A stretch of 64,000 nucleotides of DNA from Fodinibacter sp963747405 (GTDB lineage Bacteria; Actinomycetota; Actinomycetes; Actinomycetales; Dermatophilaceae). The translations under genes and the position numbers were made by a program. The notes under the pieces were generated by a model. That model searched no databases. It was not told the DNA's origin and was given only the letters and a program-made list of their open reading frames with translations. The stretch spans positions 164,877-228,876 of the forward strand of contig CAVVFG010000008.1 of NCBI GenBank assembly GCA_963747405.1. The letters run 5' to 3'. Positions 16,761 to 25,512 of the stretch are shown piece by piece. Position 1 is the stretch's first letter. Every line of letters starts with the position of its first letter.

Positions 16761-17954
16761 TCAGCCGCTCGGGTCCTGCAGCACCAGGAGGAGGGCGAAG
16801 CGGGCGTGTGGGTCCTCCAGCGCCGCGCCGAACAGCCTCCGGAGCTCGGCCATTCGGTAGCTCACCGTCTGGGGGTGCACTCCGAGGTCGTTCGACGTCG
16901 CCACGCGGTCACCGTGGTGAGCCAGCCACGAGCCCAAGGTGGCGGCCATGACCGGTCGGCGGGCGGCGGCCACCTGCTCGAGCGGCGCGAGCACCTGGCC
17001 GCGCAGGTCGGCGAGCAGCCGCCGGTCGGCGTGGACGACCAGCGTCGCGAGGTGCTCCGCGGCCGCGACGAGGCCATCCCCGCCGAGCACCCCCTCGTCG
17101 ACGAGGGAGGCGATGACGCGGGCGTGGGCCAGTGAGATGGGCGCCTCCTCGGGCGGGCGCACCGTGCCGACCGACACGGTGACCCCTGTGGGCCCCAACC
17201 GCGCCCGTCCACGCCGGTCGCGCAGCACGAAGTCGGGTACGAGGGCGCGCACCTCGCCCTCGGAGGAGGCGAACAGGACCTCGGGGTGCGGCACCGCCGG
17301 CTCGCGCGACGCCGCGCCGTCCCCCGGCGGTCGCCAGATCGCGACGGCGAGGCGGTGCGGCAGCGGCCAGCCCGCGTCGCCCGCGAGGTCGTTGACCCGC
17401 GGCGCCGAGGTCGCCGCCTCCCCGTCGAGGATCGCCTGTGCGAGCTGCTGGCGAGCCAGGTCACGGTGTCCCGCGCGACGCACCTGTGCCCGGGCGAACC
17501 CCAGGGCGCTGGCCGCCGACAGCTCGTCGACATAGGCGAAGATCGCCTCCGCCAGCCGGATCACCTGGTCGGTGGGTACCCGCGCCGCGACGGCGGCCCC
17601 GGAGAAGTGCACCCAGGCGCCCCGGGCGCCGACCCGGTATGCCGTGAGCAACGTCTCGAGGGACCGTCCGTGGTGGTCCTCCCGCGCCCCGAACGAGCCG
17701 TAGAGCTCGGTGAGCGCGGGGTCGAGGGCGTCGGCCTCCTGCCCGAGGAGGCGGAGGAAGCGCTCCAGCGCCCGCACGATCCCGCGCCGCAGGTCGACCC
17801 CGTACGGGCCGGCGAGGTCCTTTCCCATGCTCGGCAGCACCTGGTCGATGTGCTCGAGGGTGTCCTCGACGAGGGCCGGGAGGATGGGTCGCAGCGCTGA
17901 CGCGATCGACGGGTCGATCGCCGCCCACGGACGGCCACTTCGCTCGTTTGTCAC
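16761..17954 (-). CDS. PucR/FasR-like transcriptional regulator
   Basis: 397 residues (start GTG 17954; an adjacent GTG at 17957 is equally possible). The N-terminal 200 residues are a helical sensor-like region (EDTLEHIDQVLPSMGK, LLTAYRVGARGAWVHF); the C-terminus carries the PucR-type helix-turn-helix HPQTVSYRMAELRRLFG. Streptomyces FasR, an activator of fatty-acid genes, has this architecture, so a lipid role is plausible given the neighbours. The start codon lies in one arm of a palindrome (17947-17965), which would allow autoregulation. It is divergent from the flavoprotein gene, with 103 bp between starts. Confidence 0.8.
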   Translation of the reverse strand: MTNERSGRPWAAIDPSIASALRPILPALVEDTLEHIDQVLPSMGKDLAGPYGVDLRRGIVRALERFLRLLGQEADALDPALTELYGSFGAREDHHGRSLETLLTAYRVGARGAWVHFSGAAVAARVPTDQVIRLAEAIFAYVDELSAASALGFARAQVRRAGHRDLARQQLAQAILDGEAATSAPRVNDLAGDAGWPLPHRLAVAIWRPPGDGAASREPAVPHPEVLFASSEGEVRALVPDFVLRDRRGRARLGPTGVTVSVGTVRPPEEAPISLAHARVIASLVDEGVLGGDGLVAAAEHLATLVVHADRRLLADLRGQVLAPLEQVAAARRPVMAATLGSWLAHHGDRVATSNDLGVHPQTVSYRMAELRRLFGAALEDPHARFALLLVLQDPSG

Positions 17955-17965
17955 CACGTGACAAA
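17947..17965. promoter_or_regulatory. Palindromic operator candidate TTTGTCAC-CAC-GTGACAAA
   Basis: A perfect 8-bp inverted repeat with a 3-bp spacer lies between the divergent regulator and flavoprotein genes and overlaps the regulator start codon(s). No comparable purine-rich ribosome-binding site precedes the regulator start, so its transcript may be leaderless. The symmetrical site is a natural target for a dimeric regulator, most simply the product of the adjacent gene. Confidence 0.55.
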
Positions 17966-18057
17966 ACCTACGCCTGAAGTGCCCTCGACCGGCCCTATCG
18001 TCGGCGGCGCCCACGCCAAAGGATGGAGGTGACCACATCTCCGAGAGAGCCGACGCC

Positions 18058-19584
18058 ATGACCGCCACTGCCCTGTCCACCGCCACAGCACCGAGCGAGA
18101 GCTCGTCGGTGACCCGCGACGCGAGGTGGCGTGGGGCGACGCCCCGGGTCATCCAGGGCGGGATGGGCGTGGCGATCTCGGGGTGGCAGCTGGCCCGCGC
18201 CGTCGCCTCGGTAGGCCAGCTCGGGGTGGTCTCGGGCACGGCGCTCGACGTCGTCTGCGCCCGCCGGCTCCAGGACGGCGACACCGGTGGGCACGTCCGG
18301 CGCGCGCTGGCCGCCTTCCCGGTGTCCCGGGTCGCCGAGTGGATCCTCGCCGCCTACTTCGTCGAGGGCGGGATCGCGCCGGGAGCCGCGTACCGCCCGG
18401 TGCCTCGGCACACCGTCGCCTCCGGTGAGAAGCTGGTCGAGCTCACCGTCGCCGCCAACTTCGTCGAGGTCTTCCTGGCCAAGGAGGGCCATGAGGGGCT
18501 GGTCGGCGTCAACTTCCTGCACAAGATCGACCTGCCCCTGCCGGCCGCCTGTTTCGGCGCCCTGCTCGCCGGGGTGGACGTCGTCCTCGTCGGGGCGGGC
18601 AACCCCGCCGACATCCCCGCCCTCGTGCGCGGGTTGGCCAGCGGGGAGGACGTACGACTCGCCATCAAGGTCATGGGTAGCAAGGTCGCCGACGGGCCGA
18701 CCGAGGTGCTGTTCGGCCCCCGCTCGGTGGTTCCCGGGGTCGCCGCGCTACCCGTCCCGCTCGTGCTGGCAATCATCGCCTCCAACGACCTCGCGAGGGG
18801 CCTGGTCGCCGACCCGGCCACGCGCCCCGACGGTTTCGTGGTCGAGGGCCCCAGCGCCGGAGGACACAACGCCCCACCTCGCGGGCCCCGTGCCCTCGAC
18901 GGCTTGGGCCAACCGGTCTACGGCGAGCGCGACGAGGTCGACATCGCCTCGGTCGTCGCCCTCGGGCTGCCGGTGTGGGTCGCGGGCGGCCGGGCCACAC
19001 CCGGCGGGCTTCGCGCCGCCCTCGCCTCGGGTGCGGCGGGCATCCAGGCCGGAACCGTGTTCGCGTACAGCGACGAGTCCGGCTTCGCCGATGACATCAA
19101 GGCCCGGGTCCGCGAGGACGCGCTGCGCGGAGACCTCCTCGTCCGGGCCGACTGGCGGGTCTCGCCCACCGGCTTCCCCTTCCGCGTGGCGGAGCTCACC
19201 GGGACACTGACCGACCCTGAGGTCGCAGCCACACGGCAACCCGTGTGCGACCTCGGCGTGCTCCGGTCGGCATATCGGCGCCCGGACGGCGCGGTGGACT
19301 TCCGCTGTCCCGCCGAGCCCCAGAAGGCCTACCTGCGCAAGGGCGGCCGGGAGGCGAACCGCGAGGGCCGGGTCTGCCTGTGCAACGCGCTCCTGGCCGG
19401 GGCCGGCCTGCCTCAGCGTCGGCCCAAGGGCGCCGTCGAGCCGGCCCTGGTCACCGCCGGTGGGGATCTCGCCCCGGTCGTGACCATGCTCGGTCGGCGC
19501 CGCGCCGGCACCAGCGGGTACACCGCGGCCGAGGTCGTCGCTCACTTGATCTCCGGCGAGGAGCCCGAGGCGCACGCCGAGTGA
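18058..19584 (+). CDS. PfaD-like / nitronate monooxygenase-family flavoprotein
   Basis: 508 residues. A TIM-barrel FMN protein: TPRVIQGGMGVAISGWQLA at the N-terminus, GVNFLHKID, LVGAGNPADIP, and the flavin/phosphate loop VEGPSAGGHNAPPRG, then WVAGGRATPGGLRAALASG. The extra C-terminal part (from about 400, with CRCP-like Cys residues and GREANREGRVCLCN) is longer than in plain nitronate monooxygenases and resembles PfaD enoyl reductases of polyunsaturated fatty-acid and related synthases. Reaction is inferred to be enoyl reduction or nitronate oxidation. ATG 18058; the divergent PucR-type regulator probably controls it. Confidence 0.78.
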   Translation: MTATALSTATAPSESSSVTRDARWRGATPRVIQGGMGVAISGWQLARAVASVGQLGVVSGTALDVVCARRLQDGDTGGHVRRALAAFPVSRVAEWILAAYFVEGGIAPGAAYRPVPRHTVASGEKLVELTVAANFVEVFLAKEGHEGLVGVNFLHKIDLPLPAACFGALLAGVDVVLVGAGNPADIPALVRGLASGEDVRLAIKVMGSKVADGPTEVLFGPRSVVPGVAALPVPLVLAIIASNDLARGLVADPATRPDGFVVEGPSAGGHNAPPRGPRALDGLGQPVYGERDEVDIASVVALGLPVWVAGGRATPGGLRAALASGAAGIQAGTVFAYSDESGFADDIKARVREDALRGDLLVRADWRVSPTGFPFRVAELTGTLTDPEVAATRQPVCDLGVLRSAYRRPDGAVDFRCPAEPQKAYLRKGGREANREGRVCLCNALLAGAGLPQRRPKGAVEPALVTAGGDLAPVVTMLGRRRAGTSGYTAAEVVAHLISGEEPEAHAE

Positions 19585-19680
19585 CCGGGCGTGCCCCACT
19601 GATCACCCGGCCCCCATGCGCACCGTTCACCCGGCTGGCGCGAGGTCCCATCCCAGCAGCGCTACGCCGTCCTTCACGAG

Positions 19681-20190
19681 TCAGGCCCGCCGCCGCATTG
19701 CTCGCTCCGAGGAGCGCAATGCGTTGATGCCGAGCAGGTAGGCCAGCGCGCCGTGGCGAACGGTGATGGTCTGGGCAACCTGCAGGAACCGGATCAGCTC
19801 GAGCCGGTCCAGGCCCCGGGTGCGGGACTCGTCGCGCCGGACCTTCGGCAACCGGGCGTACCCGGCCGGGTCGGCCGGGTCGGCCGGGATCGGGCCGTCA
19901 ATGTTCGCGAAGCGGAAGAACCCACGCGCGCCGTTCATCATCGACACCACGGACGAGTCCATCAGGCCGCGCTGGCCCAAGCTGCGGATGTACAGCTCGG
20001 CATGGGCGCGCTGGACACCAGCCAGAGGGTCGTGGCCGTTGCGCTCAGACCACGGGAACCACTCGCGCCGCTGGAACTGGTACAGGTGGTGGCTTCGCCC
20101 GGAGTAGCGGGCCAGGAACGAGACCGCCGCCAGCCGGGCGGTCGATATCGATGCCGGCTGGGACGGCAACAAGGTTGGTGAAGCGGACAT
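19681..20190 (-). pseudogene. Truncated tyrosine recombinase (integrase)
   Basis: The 169-residue product has a SAM-like core-binding domain (LARYSGRSHHLYQFQRREW, then SLGQRGLMDSSVVSMM) and the beginning of a catalytic domain (LAYLLGINALRSSE). The R-x-S-E like box is the first catalytic Arg; the remaining H-x-x-R and Tyr boxes are missing because the frame ends 7 residues later. It therefore cannot recombine DNA. No att-like repeats were found nearby by eye. Confidence 0.65.
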
Positions 20191-20383
20191 GGGTCACCTC
20201 GCGCGGCGACCCACTGCGAGGCCTCAACCACGCCCGCCGCCACCGCGGCCAGCCACTCGAACCACCCGACGATAAACCTATGAGCCGTCTCCGCGGCAGC
20301 CCCGGCAGGCGGCGCTGACACGCACCTGGTGGTGGTAGTGCGGTGAGGTGCTCGCATTGCCAGCACAGTTAGGAGGTGTCGAG

Positions 20384-20629
20384 ATGAGCACTCTCACGAT
20401 CCGGCAGCTTGACGAACGCACGCACGCTCGGGTGAGGGGGCGGGCCGCCGAGCATGGCCGGTCGGTCGAGGCCGAGGTCCGAGCGATCTTGGATGCTGCC
20501 GTCAACCGTCCCGAGCGCAACTTCCTGCTGTCCTTGCGCGACTCGCTGGCGGAGGCGGGCGGGGTCGACCTCGAACCGGCCCGCGTACCGACCAGCCGCG
20601 CCAGGTCGACCTGTCGTGATCATCGCTGA
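20384..20629 (+). CDS. FitA/VapB-type ribbon-helix-helix antitoxin, probably frameshifted at the C-terminus
   Basis: An 81-residue protein behind a strong SD (TTAGGAGGTGTCGAG). The N-terminal STLTIRQLDERTHARVRGR and RSVEAEVRAIL are typical of FitA/StbC-like ribbon-helix-helix antitoxins. After VDLEPARV the frame departs from the family; the +2 frame across the same bases reads RTDQPRQVDLS and stops at TGA overlapping the toxin GTG, as expected for an intact module. A single missing base near 20575-20590 explains this. DNA binding may survive, toxin neutralisation may not. Confidence 0.7.
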   Translation: MSTLTIRQLDERTHARVRGRAAEHGRSVEAEVRAILDAAVNRPERNFLLSLRDSLAEAGGVDLEPARVPTSRARSTCRDHR

Positions 20630-21036
20630 CACCAATGTGGTGTCGGAGCTCATGAGGGACGCGCCTGACCCACTCGTAGTGAGGTGGGCGGAATCGATCG
20701 ACGCGTCGGAACCGACGATCTGCGTGGTGACCGTCGAGGAGATCGAACGGCGGCTCGGACGGCTCCCCGACGGGCGACGGCGGCGCGACCTGGAAACAAC
20801 GGTGGGCACGGCCCCTTGAGGCGTATCAGGAGTCCGTGGTTGTCCACGACCTGCCCGCCGCCCGAGAGGCAGCAGCCATCTTGGTGGCGGCGGGAGGTTC
20901 CGGCCACCCGATGACGGTGGCCGATGCCCAGATCGCCGGGATCTGCCTCGCCGGCGGACACCACCTGGCAAAGCGCAACGTGGAGGACTTCGTCAACAAC
21001 TCCGGCCTCATCGTCACCGACCTTTTTGCGAGCTAG
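20616..21036 (+). pseudogene. FitB/VapC-type PIN-domain toxin, frameshifted
   Basis: Starts at GTG 20616 with IADTNVVSELMRD (first PIN Asp), VEEIERRLGRLPDGRRRRD (Glu), then hits TGA 20817-20819. The rest of the PIN domain continues in the next frame: EAYQESVVVHDLPAARE, MTVADAQIAGICL (third acidic residue) and DLFAS to TAG at 21034-21036. Removing one C from the run at about 20812-20815 restores a full-length toxin. As sequenced it is inactive. Confidence 0.72.
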
Positions 21037-21106
21037 CACCCGCGGAACTACGCGGCACAGGACGCACCCTTTCCAAGCAACTCAATCGCGCGATGGTCGC
21101 GCGCCG

Positions 21107-21445
21107 CTACAGGTCCATCAGCAGCGCCAGCGTGTCGCGAACCTCGTTGAGGACCACGGGTCCGACATGGCCGGTGCGCTCACGAATCCGAGTCGTGGCC
21201 ACGGATCGCATGTGCTGGCACTGCGCCGAGGAGGGCGCCACGAGCCGGTTGTCCTCATCGGGGTCGATCACGATCTCAGTGCTGCTCCGGCGGGTCGTTC
21301 GGGTCAAGGGCACGACCTGGACGACGTTGGGTCCGCCCCGCAGAATTCGGGCGGCTGTCACAACGATGGCCGGGCGGGCGAGTCCGGCCTCGCTGCCGGC
21401 GGGCATGCCGAGGTCGAGTTCGACGACGTCACCGGGCGTCAGCAT
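21107..21445 (-). CDS. MazF/PemK-type mRNA interferase toxin
   Basis: 112 residues starting MLTPGDVVELDLGMP. The fold markers LARPAIVVTAARIL, VVQVVPLTRT and the conserved C-terminal IRERTGHVGPVVLNEVRDTL match the PemK/MazF toxins that cleave mRNA. Its start overlaps the end of the upstream antitoxin by 17 bp, so the pair is translationally coupled. No frameshift is visible, in contrast to the neighbouring FitAB-like pair. Confidence 0.85.
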   Translation of the reverse strand: MLTPGDVVELDLGMPAGSEAGLARPAIVVTAARILRGGPNVVQVVPLTRTTRRSSTEIVIDPDEDNRLVAPSSAQCQHMRSVATTRIRERTGHVGPVVLNEVRDTLALLMDL

Positions 21446-21626
21446 CGAGCCACGCGGTCTCCACCTCGGTGAGCTCTGCAGCAAGGTCCCGTGCCATGGC
21501 GTCCTGGCGAAGCGCGCGGATGGCGTTGCGCACTGTCTCGTCGATCGTCTCGTGGCGTTCGGCCGCCAGGCGCGTCACCCGCGAGTGAGTGTCCTTGCTG
21601 ATGCGGATCGTTGTTGTCTGGGCCAC
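21429..21626 (-). CDS. Ribbon-helix-helix antitoxin paired with MazF
   Basis: A 65-residue protein from GTG 21626: AQTTTIRISKDTHSRVTRL followed by a helix and an acidic tail (ELTEVETAWLDADAR). The N-terminal strand and helices form a ribbon-helix-helix DNA-binding domain; the tail would bind the toxin. Being first in the operon and overlapping the toxin gene, it is the expected autorepressor and antitoxin of the module. Confidence 0.82.
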   Translation of the reverse strand: MAQTTTIRISKDTHSRVTRLAAERHETIDETVRNAIRALRQDAMARDLAAELTEVETAWLDADAR

Positions 21627-21887
21627 AAGGCAACGCTACCGACGTGTAGACAGATCCGTCTACAAGCCGGGCTTGGCAGTAGCGCAGAGTGCACAGGGCT
21701 TCAGCCGGCGTGGAGACGCATGCTGCACCTCGCTCGTGCTGGAGCCGTCTGGCGGGGCGGGCAGGCCGCGGCTCGGGAGATGGGGTCCACGAGATGGACG
21801 CCTCGCATGGCGGGGAGGCCACCGCGACCAGAAGTGCTCGACATTGCCCGCCTCGTCGAGGCCGGCCCGTCACGTTGTCTTGGACGC

Positions 21888-22535
21888 TCAGATCAGCTTG
21901 GGGTAGAACAGCAGCAGGCTGGCAGCTGTGAGGAAGACGACGGAGCCCAGCACCAATAGTGCCCACTGGGCGCGTGGACTGTGCATTCGGCCAGATAGCG
22001 CACCGAAGAAGAGCACCGTGGCGAAGGCGACGGTCAGCACGGTGTAGTTGTCGCCGCGTTGGTTGTTCCGCAGCGCCTCAGCGAACTTGGCGTCGGCGCG
22101 ATCGTCGGCTTGGCGAGAGGCTACGAGTTCGGGGATGACGTACGCCGGCATCTCGAACGGAGTTGCGGGCGCGTCGGCGTTCTTGAGCGGCTGGCTCTCG
22201 ATCCATATCGGGAAGGTGGAGGCCAAGGGTTCGGGGAAGCGCGATTCGAGGAAGTCGGTCAGTTGATCGTCGCCAGCTTGATGCGCTTGCAGCCACTGGG
22301 TGAACAAGGAGACCTGAATGATCTGTTTGCGGTTGGCATCACCTTCGAGGCGTGCGGCCTCGATCCGAGCAGTCGACGCTTGCGAGAACGAGATGGACAT
22401 GGCCCCGCTCCACTTACTTGCTTGGAACCCCGTCCACGCGGTGACGATAGCGGTCACCGTCAGGAGCACCACCGCGATCATTTCGCGCCAATCCGGCCGC
22501 GCGTCCTTGGGGACGATCACCTTCGAGTCGCTCAC
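21888..22535 (-). CDS. Integral membrane protein of unknown function
   Basis: 215 residues from GTG 22535 (AAGGAG 7 bp upstream). One transmembrane helix at about residues 19-37, an extracytoplasmic or cytoplasmic middle region with a long helix (SFSQASTARIEAARLEGDA) and two helices near the C-terminus (about 165-183 and 192-212). The layout resembles DUF4337-like proteins but I cannot confirm the family. No neighbours of related function; it lies between toxin genes and an AI-2E-type permease. Confidence 0.7.
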   Translation of the reverse strand: MSDSKVIVPKDARPDWREMIAVVLLTVTAIVTAWTGFQASKWSGAMSISFSQASTARIEAARLEGDANRKQIIQVSLFTQWLQAHQAGDDQLTDFLESRFPEPLASTFPIWIESQPLKNADAPATPFEMPAYVIPELVASRQADDRADAKFAEALRNNQRGDNYTVLTVAFATVLFFGALSGRMHSPRAQWALLVLGSVVFLTAASLLLFYPKLI

Positions 22536-22765
22536 GCCACACTCCTTGCGGTGACACCTCTGTTAGACCACCAACACCTGCTTGATGCCGAACCTCGACG
22601 GTACGGGGTTCGTTCCTTCGCCTGCCAGGCACCCTTGCCGCTAGAGCGGCTGCCGTCGTCACCTGGAGAAGGTGAGAGCCTTGTCGCGGAGACGCCATCG
22701 CAGGCTAACGAAGAGAACCAGAACTCTCCTGCAAACCGGCGGCAGCTTGCGTAAGACGGGGAACC

Positions 22766-23944
22766 TCAGCTGGGCTCCGGCTCAGCGGCCACGGTGCCGA
22801 CGTTCAGGACCTCGGGGACGAGCTCGTAGCGGTGGCTGTAGGTGTCGAGGATGGCGACGGCCGCGGCGGCGAGCGGGATGCCGATCAGCGCACCGAGGGG
22901 CCCCCAGATGGCTGCACCGACGAAGACGGCACCCAGGGCAATGGCCGGGTTGACGTCCATCGTCCTCTTGCTGACGCGGGGGGTGAAGTAGTACGTCTCG
23001 ATCTGCTGGTAGACCGCGGCGAAGGCGATGATCGCGGCCGCCTTCCATGGGCTGGTGAACACGATCGCCAGGACGGGAAGGAGGATGCCGAGATAGGTGC
23101 CGATGATGGGCACGAACTGGGCGGTGATGCCGACGAACAATGCGAAAGGTAACCAGTAGGGAACGCCAATGGCGGCGAAGAAGATGCCGTGGAAGAAGGC
23201 GGATGCCGCCGCGAGCGCGATCTTGGAGACGACGTAGCCGCCGGTCTTGGCGATTGTGATCTCGGTGATGGTGACGAACACTTCCTGCCCGCGTGGCGGC
23301 ATCCACGAGGCCAGGGTGCGAACGACTTCGTGGCTGCCCGCGGCCAGGTAGAAACCGAACACGAGCACCGTGACCAGGTCGAACAGGACTGCGGAGAGCG
23401 ACCCCACGACGCCGACGAGACCGCCGGACAGGGAACCCGCCCACCCGGCGATCTGTGCGGGTTCGAGGTTCAGTTTCGAGGAGATCGTGCTCGGGTCGAG
23501 CATCGTGCCGAAGCGGGCGTTGACCCAGTCGACCACCGAGGTCGTCAGGTCGGGCACGCCGCGCACGAACTCGGTGACCTGGTTGAAGAACAGCTCACCG
23601 AACACCACCGCCAGCAGCGCCGCGACGACAACGGTGCCTCCTCCCATGATGGCGGTCGCAACACCTCTGGACCTGCCGCGCGCGACGATCGAGCGAATCC
23701 CCGGCTCCAGAGCGATGGCAAACAGCCAGGCCAGCACGAGCAGGAACAGGAAGTGGCTGAGCACGGAGAACAGCCACAAGGACAGCAGCAGCACCACCCC
23801 CACCCCGGCCAGTATCAGGCCCGTCGCCCAGACCGAGGCACGGTCGAAGCGCACGATGACGTCAACAGCGCCCGAGGGAGTGAGCGGCTCACCTGGCGTG
23901 GAGGTCTCGTGCGGCGAGGAGTCGTTCAGGTTCGGTGTTGTCAT
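22766..23944 (-). CDS. AI-2E-family transporter
   Basis: 392 residues with about eight membrane helices and the family's conserved segments: HFLFLLVLAWLFAIALEPG near the N-terminus, FGFYLAAG, then IGVPYWLPFALFVGITAQFV and the hallmark IPIIGTYLGILLPVL, VYQQIETYYFTPRV and a C-terminal GALIGIPLAA. Members export autoinducer-2, other small molecules or act as Na+/H+ antiporters; the substrate here is unknown. Start ATG 23944 (MTTPNLNDSS) has a GAAGAG purine stretch upstream. Confidence 0.85.
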   Translation of the reverse strand: MTTPNLNDSSPHETSTPGEPLTPSGAVDVIVRFDRASVWATGLILAGVGVVLLLSLWLFSVLSHFLFLLVLAWLFAIALEPGIRSIVARGRSRGVATAIMGGGTVVVAALLAVVFGELFFNQVTEFVRGVPDLTTSVVDWVNARFGTMLDPSTISSKLNLEPAQIAGWAGSLSGGLVGVVGSLSAVLFDLVTVLVFGFYLAAGSHEVVRTLASWMPPRGQEVFVTITEITIAKTGGYVVSKIALAAASAFFHGIFFAAIGVPYWLPFALFVGITAQFVPIIGTYLGILLPVLAIVFTSPWKAAAIIAFAAVYQQIETYYFTPRVSKRTMDVNPAIALGAVFVGAAIWGPLGALIGIPLAAAAVAILDTYSHRYELVPEVLNVGTVAAEPEPS

Positions 23945-24061
23945 CGTCACTCTTCTTTCGTGGGCACGGGCAGGTCGCTTGGACCGCGCCGCTGATCCAG
24001 CCCGGCAACAACGTTGCACCCCAAGTAATTCGGGCGGCCCGCCATCAGGCAGCGACCAGCC

Positions 24062-24295
24062 TCATGCCTTCGTTTGCCTGTCGTGCACGACCCGACCCGC
24101 GTCGGTCGCCAGTCGAGCCAGCACGGCGGCACGCGTGGCCGGATCGAGAGCACGCAGCCGAGCCTCGATGTTGCCAACGGTGTCCCTCACCGCAGCGCGC
24201 TGGTCGCGAATGCGGGAGGCAGCCACCACGAGGACGAGTGCGGCGGCAACGGTCAAACCCACCCGCACGACAACGCGCGAGTTGATCATCGACAT
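24062..24295 (-). CDS. Small single-pass membrane protein
   Basis: 77 residues starting MSMINSRVVVRVGLTVAA. One transmembrane helix (about 9-27) is followed by a basic/hydrophilic helix with the pattern ARLRALDPATRAAVLARLA. No family recognised. It is 117 bp upstream of the AI-2E-type gene on the same strand and could be co-transcribed with it. Confidence 0.5.
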   Translation of the reverse strand: MSMINSRVVVRVGLTVAAALVLVVAASRIRDQRAAVRDTVGNIEARLRALDPATRAAVLARLATDAGRVVHDRQTKA

Positions 24296-24488
24296 ACCCC
24301 TGACTGTGTACGCGATGGCCGGTTCGCGCCTTACCTTGCAGACTATGTCGCCAGCTAGGTGAGGGGAAGCATCTGTGGAGGTTCCCCAGAACCTGAGCAG
24401 CGGGAGAGTCACACAACCCAGCGGACACTCGAGGGCCCCGCCTCCCGATTCGACCAGACGTGACGCCCATGATCTCGTGGATGCCGCG

Positions 24489-25067
24489 ATGACCGCTCTT
24501 CGTTCGCTCGTGCTGGCCCTCTGCTCGTTGCCGGTGCCTTGTTCCGCCAACCTACGACGAGGACAGCCTCTTCGCGATGTGCAAGGAGATCGAGGCCCGG
24601 GCAGCCGAGGCGGACTACCGCAAAGGCTTCGGCACTCCCGAGTCGACGACTCCGCTGCAGCACACGCTCGCCGCGGAGCTCGGCTGGGGCGGTCTGCCAC
24701 CGGAGCACGCGCGGTACTTCCAGGCGCGTGCGACCAGCACGGGCGCAGACGCCTGGACCTTCGAGATGCCACCACTGGACCATGAGGACAACGGCTACTC
24801 TCCGTCATCAAGTACGACAGCGCTGGTTGGCTCGACGTCCAGCGGCCCGGCCTGTCGCACTCCGAGATCGAGCGAAATGACGACGGCACCATCACCATCC
24901 GGTTCGGCGACGACCGCTGCGCTGGTCAGCCGAACGTCATCGAGACCCACGAGGGCCAGGAGTTCTTCTACGGCATCCGTCTCTATCGCCCCAGCCACGT
25001 CGACGAGACGCGCGCATTCATCGAGAGCCTTCGCGCCCACCCGCTCGAGCACCGCAGCGACTCCTAA
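24489..25067 (+). pseudogene. DUF1214-like protein, frameshifted
   Basis: Coding sequence is spread over frames. From about 24555 it reads PTYDEDSLFAMCKEIEARA and LAAELGWGGLPPEHARYF to WTFEMPPLDHEDNGY, then at about 24799 shifts frame to VIKYDSAGWLDVQRPG, NDDGTITIRFGDD and FFYGIRLYRP, ending at TAA 25065-25067. Adding one T at the junction restores NGYFSVIKYD. The second half resembles the DUF1214 beta-sandwich; the N-terminal signal-like part (ATG 24489) is in yet another frame. The gene is non-functional as sequenced. Confidence 0.6.
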
Positions 25068-25170
25068 TCTGCACCGACAGGATCTGTGGACTGGCGGCGC
25101 AGTGACTGTCTCCAGTGGATTGCGCCACCTCGAAGAAGGCGCAAACTCACTGTCAAAGGACGCTGGATCT

Positions 25171-25512
25171 TTAGCGGCCGCGTATCGTGTCGCGCGTGTT
25201 CTGGCCCTCACGCCGTTCGAACTTGCTGGTCAGGAGGGCTTCGAGCTTGTCCGTGGCGCCTTGGAGCGCTTCACCGAGAGTCACAGCGTGATGGTCCACT
25301 GTGACGGGGTCCATCCCCGCGGGTCGGGCCTCGATCAGACAACGGAAGTCGTCCCCTGTAGAACGGCCAGCGCTTTCGTTGCGGAGATGGACCTCGACCC
25401 GCGTCAAGCGATCCTCGAACCTCGCCAGGGCACTCCCAAGGTCTGCTTCGGTCCGTTCGATGAGGGCCGCGCTGCCCTCGACGTTCTTGTCGGTGTTGAC
25501 CTGGATCTTCAT
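25171..25512 (-). CDS. HPF/RaiA-like ribosome-associated protein
   Basis: 113 residues starting MKIQVNTDKNVEGSAALIE behind AGGAGACATCCA. The beta-alpha-beta pattern, the RVEVHLRNES strand and DPVTVDHHAVTLGEALQGA match the short hibernation-promoting/RaiA (sigma-54 modulation) family that binds the 30S subunit under stress, without the long C-terminal dimerisation domain. Stand-alone short forms of this type occur beside the long HPF in actinobacteria. Confidence 0.75.
   Translation of the reverse strand: MKIQVNTDKNVEGSAALIERTEADLGSALARFEDRLTRVEVHLRNESAGRSTGDDFRCLIEARPAGMDPVTVDHHAVTLGEALQGATDKLEALLTSKFERREGQNTRDTIRGR

Noticed and set aside
24062..24295. Signal-peptide peptide or leader for the AI-2E-type gene
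   Set aside because: Separate gene 117 bp upstream with its own hydrophilic C-terminus; kept as a low-confidence CDS.
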